Positions 31,964 to 37,904 of a DNA stretch of 50,965 nt are shown one piece after another (position 1 is the stretch's first letter; every line of letters starts with the position of its first letter). Under the pieces are notes generated by a model. It was not told where the DNA came from. It worked only from the letters and a program-made list of their open reading frames with translations, and made no database searches. The stretch is from contig JACPIO010000005.1 in NCBI GenBank assembly GCA_016188075.1, positions 1 through 50,965 of the forward strand, read 5' to 3'. This stretch comes from Candidatus Wolfebacteria bacterium. Its GTDB lineage: Bacteria; Patescibacteriota; Minisyncoccia; UBA6257; UBA9933. The position numbers were made by a program, and so were the translations under genes.

Positions 31964-32005
31964 AGGAGGACAGAAGGCAAGCGCTTTCTGTCCTCCTTTT
32001 CTTTT
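31964..32005 (+). terminator. Strong hairpin with T-run before the protease gene
   Basis: AGGAGGACAGAA pairs with TTCTGTCCTCCT over a short loop and is followed by TTTCTTTTG. It lies directly upstream of the leaderless promoter of the next gene and may insulate it. On the minus strand the same bases read AAAGGAGGACAG, like a ribosome site. Confidence 0.65.
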
Positions 32006-32007
32006 GA

Positions 32008-32013
32008 TAAAAT
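32008..32013 (+). promoter_or_regulatory. -10 box, leaderless start
   Basis: TAAAAT six bases before the ATG at 32020. The -35 region would fall inside the terminator hairpin. Confidence 0.5.
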
Positions 32014-32019
32014 TAACAT

Positions 32020-32847
32020 ATGCAATCCAATTTGGTAAAAATTAAATTCCATTTTCCCAACCTATCGCGGAAAATAAGAAATAAGCGAGAAGTTGTTGAT
32101 TTGTTGATGGAAGCAATGCAAAGAAATGGAGATATCAAGTACGCGGGATATCTTAAGGAGAAAGATTTACATAAAGATTTGCTACGGCATATAGGCAGCG
32201 GGGATATTACGCTATACAGCTCGCTTTCAGTGAAACAAAAGAAAGCTATTGAAAAAACTATCTATGGGACGATAAAAAAATGCCACAAGACTCTGCCGCA
32301 TCCCGATTTGCCGATTTTTGCGTTTGTGTATCCGTGGTTTCCAAAAACGAATGACCGCGCTCTGTTCGGAGGGATTATGGCTCTTGCGGCATATTACACC
32401 ATACATCTTTTTGTTGATTTAAGCGCCTACACTCAAAAATCTCTTAAACAGACAATTGCCCATGAATGGAATCATCTTGTATTTTACCGGCATCATCCCG
32501 CACGTCAATACACACTTTGCGATCATATAATAATGGAAGGTTTTGCCGAAGCTTTCAGAGAAGAAATGATGGGCGGTAAGCCGGCTCCTTGGGCATTGGC
32601 TTTAACCAAAAAAGAAGCAAAAAAACAATTAGGATTACTTAAAAAGAGGCTTAATACAAAAGGTGTAAAAATATATAGGGAAGTGTTTTTTGGAAACAAA
32701 AAGTATAAACGATGGACCGGATATTCCATCGGGTATTGGTTGATAAAGGAATTCAGGAAGAGACACCCGAAGCTTTCATGGGAAGAAATTATTAAGACAA
32801 AACCAGAAAATATTTTATTAGAAGCTGTTATAAAAAGAAGGGCGTAA
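32020..32847 (+). CDS. DUF2268-like predicted Zn-dependent protease
   Basis: The 275-aa protein has 'TIAHEWNHLVFYRHHP', an HExxH zinc site (HEWNH), and downstream 'IIMEGFAEAFREEMMG', whose Glu would be the third ligand as in gluzincins. This layout matches DUF2268 (predicted Zn-dependent protease). No signal peptide is visible, so it is probably cytosolic. N-terminal part: 'IKFHFPNLSRKIRNKREVVDLLMEAMQRNGDI'. Substrate unknown. The start is supported by the -10 box six bases upstream. Confidence 0.82.
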   Translation: MQSNLVKIKFHFPNLSRKIRNKREVVDLLMEAMQRNGDIKYAGYLKEKDLHKDLLRHIGSGDITLYSSLSVKQKKAIEKTIYGTIKKCHKTLPHPDLPIFAFVYPWFPKTNDRALFGGIMALAAYYTIHLFVDLSAYTQKSLKQTIAHEWNHLVFYRHHPARQYTLCDHIIMEGFAEAFREEMMGGKPAPWALALTKKEAKKQLGLLKKRLNTKGVKIYREVFFGNKKYKRWTGYSIGYWLIKEFRKRHPKLSWEEIIKTKPENILLEAVIKRRA

Positions 32848-32892
32848 CGGTTGTTTTCGCTACGCCCCAGACGAGAAGCGTGAAGCAGTGAC

Positions 32893-33021
32893 TTACTTGC
32901 CCTTGCCGCACTTGCCGTTACCACCACCACCCGAGCTGCACTGCTCCTGGAAGCGAACCATCCCTGGCACGGGCTTCGGTTCGGTCGTGATCTTCCAAGA
33001 GAACTTCTTGGGGTTCTTCAT
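32893..33021 (-). CDS. 42-aa Gly/Cys/Lys-tailed peptide (orphan)
   Basis: Not in the ORF track. An excellent GGAAGGAGGTGAGAAG ribosome site precedes the ATG at 33021. The peptide starts MKNPKKFSWKITTEPKPVPG and ends in a tail with CSSGGGGNGKCGKGK. No signal peptide or membrane span is present. A leader-like N-terminal half and a Gly/Cys core would fit a ribosomally made, modified peptide, but no modification enzyme is adjacent except the DUF2268 protease, which runs convergently. A small metal- or nucleic-acid-binding role is equally possible. Codon use is GC-richer than in its neighbours. Confidence 0.65.
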   Translation of the reverse strand: MKNPKKFSWKITTEPKPVPGMVRFQEQCSSGGGGNGKCGKGK

Positions 33022-33394
33022 CTTCTCACCTCCTTCCGTTTTTGTTTTCAGGCAGGGCAAACTGCTTCTTCGCCTCCCTTCCGCCCTTTCCTGATTTTCA
33101 AACAGATCAAAACCTGTTGCTATTTTTTAGAGTAGGCTGTTTTTAAAAAAATCAAGAGGTTAAAAGGTAGATTAAGCTCTTCCTCTGCGTAACGATCGTA
33201 CTTCATTTGACTGAAGCAACCAAAGTTTTCGAATCAAACCACTCCCCCATTACCTGTTCTCCTCTATATAAACTCATTTCGTTTAATATAACAACGCGCG
33301 TAAATTCCGTATTTTTTTCGAAAATAAATTTCGGCCAAGCGGCCGTTCACTATCGAAAAACACCACCCATCGTTAAACTGAACTGATTTTTCCT
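33022..33394. other. 370-base gap: leader of the 42-aa gene and little else
   Basis: Holds the 42-aa gene's leader, a partial copy of the dispersed block (AATCAAGAGGTTAAAAGGTAGATT near 33151), and a CGGCC-AAGC-GGCCG hairpin near 33332. No gene or RNA was identified. Confidence 0.4.
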
Positions 33395-33640
33395 TCACTT
33401 CGGGTGTTTTATTATGGTTACAATTTCGTACAAATCTCCTTTAATTCTGAAATAAAATCTGTAATCTCTGCTAATGCGCGCCTGCCAAATATCATAATTT
33501 TCATCATATTTCTTGGTATGAAGCGATGGATGCTTAAAATTACACAATAATAAAGTAAACTGCTTGTCAGCAATTTTATTTAAATTTTTTGGCAATCCCC
33601 GATAGTCGCGGAGGGCCCGAGCCGAAAAATTTAATCTCAT
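33395..33640 (-). CDS. RelE/ParE-superfamily toxin
   Basis: The 81-aa protein has the toxin fold order: 'LNFSARALRDYRGLPKNLNKIADKQFTLLLCNFKHPSLHTKKY', 'DIWQARISRDYRFYFRIKGDLYEIVTIIKHPK'. 'WQARISRDYRFYF' is the usual central strand with basic residues and the end is the conserved 'I..I.kH..'. Such toxins cleave mRNA at the ribosome (RelE) or poison gyrase (ParE); the exact target cannot be told. It lies 11 bases downstream of its antitoxin. Confidence 0.85.
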   Translation of the reverse strand: MRLNFSARALRDYRGLPKNLNKIADKQFTLLLCNFKHPSLHTKKYDENYDIWQARISRDYRFYFRIKGDLYEIVTIIKHPK

Positions 33641-33651
33641 CTATTGAGAAA

Positions 33652-33861
33652 TCAATCCTCGAGTGACTTTTTTAATTCTTTGACGTTTTTAAAGGGGCCG
33701 AAGACGCGACCGGACTCGATGTCCCGCAGACCCTCGGCGATCGCTCCGTCAATCGCGTTTTGCGCGCGGTTCGATATTGCGACCTTACCCACCCTAAAAG
33801 ACGCAATCGGTATTTTGAGAATAAGATATTTTGATGTTTTTTCCACGGTAACCTGAGGCAT
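33652..33861 (-). CDS. Antitoxin of the RelE-type module
   Basis: The 69-aa protein precedes the toxin in the same unit. The C-terminal 'IAEGLRDIESGRVFGPFKNVKELKKSLED' is the toxin-wrapping tail typical of antitoxins with the 'GxxxGPFxNxeel' pattern. The N-terminal part 'MPQVTVEKTSKYLILKIPIASFRVG' may be a small strand-helix DNA-binding element. A TTGACT lies upstream at 33896-33901 with a TAAGGT -10, allowing autoregulation. Confidence 0.8.
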   Translation of the reverse strand: MPQVTVEKTSKYLILKIPIASFRVGKVAISNRAQNAIDGAIAEGLRDIESGRVFGPFKNVKELKKSLED

Positions 33862-33901
33862 GTTACTTATTACCTTACTACAAATTACATCAAAAAGTCA
33901 A

Positions 33902-34012
33902 CAAGAGGTTAATAGTATAGATTTCAAGCCCTTCCCCCCAACAAATTCTTGAATTTATCGCAAAATATATTTCCCGATACAATATATAACGAACCAATCC
34001 CCGATTAAGTTT
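33902..34012. repeat. Dispersed repeat block, copy B
   Basis: CAAGAGGTTAATAG, TAGATTTCAAGCCCTT, TCGCAAAATA, ATAACGAACCAATCCCC, ATTAAGTTT, parallel to copy A at 30877-31001. It begins one base after the -35 of the toxin-antitoxin promoter and ends ~80 bases before the NADH dehydrogenase start. Confidence 0.7.
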
Positions 34013-34094
34013 AAACAGTTTGAAAAATAAGGACATCGCAAGTCTAAAGATTCCACCGGTGGATTATCGCCTAAAATAATGCTAAACTTAAATA

Positions 34095-35375
34095 ATGAAG
34101 CGGATTGTCATTTTAGGAGGGGGGTTTGGAGGCGTAAACGCCTATCTCGAATTAACTAAACTTTTTCGATCTTCCAAAAAAAAGGCGGAGATCACCCTTG
34201 TTGACGAAAAGGATTATTTTGACTTTCTTCCTCTAATCCACGAAGTGGCCACGGGCAGTTTAGCGTCCAGCGGCGTCATTCGGCCTTTCCGCCAAATCAT
34301 AAAAGAGCACGACGGACGCTTTTTGCAAGGCAAAGTTTTAGAAGTCAATCTTGACAAACAAATTGTTTCGATTGACCAATACCCTCTGGAAATTAACGAA
34401 CCGCCGAAAGTCGTCTCTTTGGCTTATGACTTTTTAATCTTGGGGCTGGGGTCGGAGACCGAATATTATGATATTCCGGGAGCCGCTGAATACTCCTTTA
34501 CCTTAAAAACCCTCACGGACGCGCGAAAAATAAAATATCTCTTAGTGGACAGATTTGAACAGGCCGAGGCCGCGCCGGAAGAGGAAAAGAAAAAATTACT
34601 TTGCTTTGTCATAGTGGGCGGCGGCCCGACCGGCGTGGAGCTCGCTGGCGAGATAGCCGATCTTATAAACGACGAACTTTATCGGGCATTTCCCAATCTT
34701 CGAGGCATATCCCAAGTTCAGCTTATTCAACGAGCCAAAACCTTAGTCCCTCACGAAGAAGAGTGGTTTCAAAAACAAACTTTGAAAATCCTAAAGAAAA
34801 AAATGAAAGTAAAAGTACTCTTGGATCAACGAGTTCTCGAAATCACGGCCGACGGCGTTCAAATCAAGGGTAATTTTATCCCCTGCCGCAATGTTTTCTG
34901 GACAGCCGGAGTAAAAGCGAAAAACCTTAAAATTAAATCCAAAAAGCCGCTGGAGTATGAAGAAAAAACGCGCCGGATAAAAGTGCAAAATACTTTAAAC
35001 AGCTCTTCTTATCCTAATTTATTTATGGTCGGCGACCAAGCTTGGATTTGCGACAAAGAAAATCATCAGCCCTATCCGATGCGCGCCCAGTTCGCCATGA
35101 GGGAGGGCCGGCGAGCCGCCCGAAATATCTGGCGGATGATTGATAATAAACCGCTCCAAGAATTCCACTGGCAAGACAAAGGCTTTCTTTTATCTTTAGG
35201 CAAGGGCGTTGCTTTGGCGCGCGTTTTGGGGTTTCGTCTCCAAGGCCCTCTGGCTTGGCTCATCTACCGGCTAGCTTATCTTATAAATATCATCGGATTC
35301 AGGGCAAAGCTCACAACCGGGATGGAATGGCTCATAAATTTATTCCTAGCGCGCGACATCTGGAAGCCGAAATAG
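34095..35375 (+). CDS. ndh: Type II NADH dehydrogenase / FAD pyridine-nucleotide oxidoreductase
   Basis: The 426-aa protein has the FAD Rossmann motif 'RIVILGGGFGGVNAYLEL' (7-20), 'DFLPLIHEVATGSL', the NAD motif 'FVIVGGGPTGVELAGEIADL' (~172) and 'LFMVGDQAW' with the FAD-contact Asp, then 'MRAQFAMREGRRAARNI'. The C-terminal amphipathic or hydrophobic region ('LAWLIYRLAYLINIIGFRAKLTTGMEWLINLFLARD') is the membrane dock of NDH-2. It oxidises NADH and reduces a quinone or other acceptor without pumping ions. In a fermentative CPR cell it might serve redox balance or oxygen removal (inference). Convergent with the P-type ATPase, 11 bases apart. Confidence 0.88.
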   Translation: MKRIVILGGGFGGVNAYLELTKLFRSSKKKAEITLVDEKDYFDFLPLIHEVATGSLASSGVIRPFRQIIKEHDGRFLQGKVLEVNLDKQIVSIDQYPLEINEPPKVVSLAYDFLILGLGSETEYYDIPGAAEYSFTLKTLTDARKIKYLLVDRFEQAEAAPEEEKKKLLCFVIVGGGPTGVELAGEIADLINDELYRAFPNLRGISQVQLIQRAKTLVPHEEEWFQKQTLKILKKKMKVKVLLDQRVLEITADGVQIKGNFIPCRNVFWTAGVKAKNLKIKSKKPLEYEEKTRRIKVQNTLNSSSYPNLFMVGDQAWICDKENHQPYPMRAQFAMREGRRAARNIWRMIDNKPLQEFHWQDKGFLLSLGKGVALARVLGFRLQGPLAWLIYRLAYLINIIGFRAKLTTGMEWLINLFLARDIWKPK

Positions 35376-35386
35376 ATTATTGCTTA

Positions 35387-37264
35387 TTAAGAGGAACGAA
35401 TTCGAAAAAGCTTGCTCGAATTTATGAGCGGCAGAAAATCAGTCAGAAAATTATAAGCGGCCGCGCCCGTGGGCCCAATAATTCCGCCAAAAACCAAAAA
35501 TAAGCCGACAACGTTCGTTAATCCCCAAATCCAAAGATCTTGCTTTAAAACTTTCATCGTGTAACGGCTTAATTTTGCCGCTTCGGGAATATCGGTCAAG
35601 CGGTCCTTCATTAAAACAATATCCGCCGACTCGATAGCCGCGTCAGCGCCAATCGCGCCCATCGCGATGCCAATGTCGGCCAAAGACAAGGCCGCCGCGT
35701 CATTCACGCCGTCCCCCACCATCACCACCTTGTAATTCGGGCTCAAAATTGACTTTAAATAGTCCAACTTTTCTTGCGGCAGAAGATTAGCTCTAAACTC
35801 CTCGATATGAACTTCTTCTGCTGTGGCTCGAGCCACTTCTTGATTGTCGCCGGTAAGCATAATGACGCGGCGAATTCCGAGCTCCCTCAACTCGTCCACT
35901 ACTTTCGAGGCTTTGGGTCGAATCGAATCCTTCATGGAGACAAATCCGACCAATCTTCCTTTTTCCGCTAAAAATAGCACATTCCGGCCTAAAGATTTTT
36001 GTTCTTCAATCAGTTTTATATCGGAAGGAGAAATTGGAACGCCGTTTGCCTCCAGCATTTTAAAATTTCCGGCCATAATCGGCAAACCCGATTTTACAGC
36101 TTTGATTCCGTATCCGGGCACTTCCATTATTTCGCTTAAAGCGGACAATTGGAGATCGGCGCCGTTTTCTTTGGCAAAGTGATGAATGGCCTGGGCCAGT
36201 GGATGATTGGAAACGCTTTCTAATGTCCCGAGCGCGGAGAGAAATTCTTTCTTATCGTATCCGGAAAAAACATGATAATTTTCGACCTGGAACTTGCCGG
36301 TGGTAATGGTGCCGGTCTTATCAGTAACAATAATTTCGGCTTGACTTAACCCCTCGAGAAACCTGCCTCCTTTTATAATTATTCCCCGGCGAGCCGCCTG
36401 GCCAATAGCCGCGGTCAAGCCCAAGGGAATTCCCACTGCCAAATCATCGGCGCAAACGACCAGCAAAACCGAAAGAACAAGAGGTAAATTTTTCGTTGTA
36501 AGGTAAAGCAAGAGGCTCGCGCCTAAAGCTAAAATAATATACCAATTGGCGAATCGTTCAGCCATCGAAGAAATAGGGGCTTTGGCAACCGAGGCTTTTT
36601 CGACCAAATCTATGATTCTTGAAAAAGTCGTATCCGCTCCGACGCGTTCGGCTCGAACCAAAATCAAACCGCCCAGATTCAGGGTTGAACTCCAGACTTT
36701 CTCGCCCTTCTCCCGCGTGACAGGTTCGGACTCGCCGGTAAGAGTGGATTCGTCGATGCTGGCTGTTCCGGATTCAACCACGCCGTCCGCCGGAATCCGA
36801 TCCCCTGCCTCGACCTCGATCAAATCTCCCCTCCTAAGATCCTCCATTCTAACTTGCTTAATTTCCTCTCCGACTCTCACGTGAATTTTCTGCGGATGGA
36901 GCTTCAAAAGACTTTTTATAGCCTGTCTTGCTCGACCGTCGGTCCAAAGGGAAAAAACTCTGGCGGAAGCAATCATTAAATTAATAAAAAGAGCCGATTG
37001 CCATTCTTGGCTTAAGATAGAAGCTAAAAGAGCGATGCTGGCCAAAAGATCTATAGTCAGCTGTTTTTTAACTAAAGCGGAGAGCGCGCTTAAAAGAACC
37101 GGAATAAGGCCAATAAGCGAAGCGCTAATCAGTGCCGCCGTAAAGAGCGGGTAACGAGACACCTTGTCGTAAAAACTCAAAAGCAAAATAAAAACAGAGG
37201 AGCCGATCAAAGCAACATCGAACCAGAAATAAAATTTTTGCGAGCGGTCTAAGTGGCGTCCCAT
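35387..37264 (-). CDS. P1B-like P-type ATPase without CPC motif
   Basis: The true start is the ATG of MGRHLDRSQKF (37264); the 172 residues before it in the track are translated palindromic elements E3/E4. The 625-aa pump has 'DGVVESGTASIDESTLTGESEPV' (TGES, ~175), the membrane motif 'LLVVCADDLAVGIPLGLTAAIGQAARRGIIIKGG' (~268), the phosphorylation site 'IIVTDKTGTITTGK' (~311), 'HPLAQAIHHFA' and 'MVGDGVNDAAALSLADIGIAMG'. The usual CPC/CPH/SPC metal triad is CADD here and no N-terminal metal-binding domain exists, so the cargo cannot be assigned. TTACATATGTAA (37278-37289), a perfect palindrome, lies just upstream. Confidence 0.88.
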   Translation of the reverse strand: MGRHLDRSQKFYFWFDVALIGSSVFILLLSFYDKVSRYPLFTAALISASLIGLIPVLLSALSALVKKQLTIDLLASIALLASILSQEWQSALFINLMIASARVFSLWTDGRARQAIKSLLKLHPQKIHVRVGEEIKQVRMEDLRRGDLIEVEAGDRIPADGVVESGTASIDESTLTGESEPVTREKGEKVWSSTLNLGGLILVRAERVGADTTFSRIIDLVEKASVAKAPISSMAERFANWYIILALGASLLLYLTTKNLPLVLSVLLVVCADDLAVGIPLGLTAAIGQAARRGIIIKGGRFLEGLSQAEIIVTDKTGTITTGKFQVENYHVFSGYDKKEFLSALGTLESVSNHPLAQAIHHFAKENGADLQLSALSEIMEVPGYGIKAVKSGLPIMAGNFKMLEANGVPISPSDIKLIEEQKSLGRNVLFLAEKGRLVGFVSMKDSIRPKASKVVDELRELGIRRVIMLTGDNQEVARATAEEVHIEEFRANLLPQEKLDYLKSILSPNYKVVMVGDGVNDAAALSLADIGIAMGAIGADAAIESADIVLMKDRLTDIPEAAKLSRYTMKVLKQDLWIWGLTNVVGLFLVFGGIIGPTGAAAYNFLTDFLPLINSSKLFRIRSS

Positions 37265-37277
37265 TGTTGAAAAAAAA

Positions 37278-37289
37278 TTACATATGTAA
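37278..37289. promoter_or_regulatory. 12-bp palindrome upstream of the ATPase, possible operator
   Basis: TTACATATGTAA lies 14 bases before the start codon. A metal-responsive repressor site is one idea, but no regulator is adjacent. Confidence 0.4.
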
Positions 37290-37318
37290 GAATTCCTATC
37301 GTTGTTTACATTGTATCC

Positions 37319-37464
37319 AGCCAGCGGTTTTATTCTCGAAAAGACGCGGTCAATTTCCCCAGCGAGGAAATTGCCGCTTGGCTCTCGGCCTTGCTCTCCT
37401 CGCTTCGCTCGGAACCATGCCCGCTCGGCCTCCGAGACACTTTTCTCAAACAAAGCCGCTGGCT
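37319..37464 (-). repeat. Cloverleaf palindromic element, copy E3
   Basis: Arms AGCCAGCGG(C)TTT and AAA(A)CCGCTGGCT, then loops GTTTGAG/CGAGAAT, AAAAG/CTTTT, TCTCGGA, a GGCC arm with unpaired GGGCATGGT and tip TCC-GA-GC-GAA-GC-GA-GGA, GAGAGC, and a second arm GCGG-CAATTTCC-TCGCTGG-GGAAATTG-A-CCGC with a bulged A. It reads in the same direction as the ATPase and lies in its leader. The tip contains GCGAAGC, a sequence known to make very stable DNA mini-hairpins. Confidence 0.87.
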
Positions 37465-37482
37465 TATATCCTTGTGTCAAAA

Positions 37483-37628
37483 GAGCGGATGCCTGTCGTG
37501 CGGAATGTCTCGGACTCAGCCCCAGCTTGGTCCCCGAATGAAATGAGGGGTGGGGCTGAGGAGAGCCAAGGCCGCCGCTTGCCGCTGGAGCAAGCGGACG
37601 GCCGGTTCCGTCAGACAGGCATCCGCTC
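37483..37628 (+). repeat. Cloverleaf palindromic element, copy E4
   Basis: The perfect 15-bp arms start GAGCGGATGCC and are followed by the GTG/TCA internal loop and CGGAA/TTCCG. Next come TCTCGGA, CTCAGCCCCA/TGGGGCTGAG with unpaired GCTTGGT and tip CC-GA-AT-GAA-AT-GA-GG, then GAGAGC, then GGCCG-CCGCTTGC/GCAAGCGG-A-CGGCC with a bulged A. It is head-to-head with E3, 18 bases apart. Every helix differs from E1, yet all pair. Confidence 0.87.
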
Positions 37629-37683
37629 CTTCTATGTGTAAACAAGGCTCGAGTTCCTTCCCCATTTATTATAACATTTCTAA

Positions 37684-37717
37684 ACAAATCCCCCACCCTT
37701 CGAGGTGGGGGATTTGT
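37684..37717. terminator. 14-bp perfect hairpin
   Basis: ACAAATCCCCCACC, CTTCGA, GGTGGGGGATTTGT. It lies upstream of a minus-strand extended -10 (TGTTATAAT near 37665) that could start the ATPase leader through E4 and E3. Confidence 0.6.
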
Positions 37718-37735
37718 GGATTTGCGGCTGGTCTT

Positions 37736-37831
37736 TATTTTAGCCCACAACACCTCAAAGCTTGCCTCGTAGCGAAGCAAAGCTCTGCTACGGGGCTTGC
37801 TTTGAGATTATCAAAATAAAAGGCTAAAATA
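37736..37831. repeat. Nested inverted repeat
   Basis: TATTTTAGCC pairs with GGCTAAAATA; inside it CTCAAAGC pairs with GCTTTGAG and GCCTCGTAGC with GCTACGGGGC. Next to it (37831-37861) is ATCCTGAGCGAGCGAAGCGA..., a repeat type common in many environmental bacterial genomes. With E3/E4 these fill the 640-base gap; no gene was seen. Confidence 0.65.
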
Positions 37832-37904
37832 TCCTGAGCGAGCGAAGCGAGTCGAAGGATTACCTTCGCATATCTCGTAGCTTGCTGCGAGGTAGCTTAT
37901 CGCT

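Noticed and set aside
31883-31981. Minus-strand frame ending LRKWLEDSWIARRFGENSIFVYKEANGE
   Set aside because: Looks protein-like and lies after AAAGGAGGACAG, but no ATG, GTG or TTG in frame at a suitable distance; possibly a gene remnant.
35387-37780. 797-aa version of the P-type ATPase
   Set aside because: The first 172 residues are translated palindromic elements E3/E4 and hairpins; family homology begins at the ATG at 37264.
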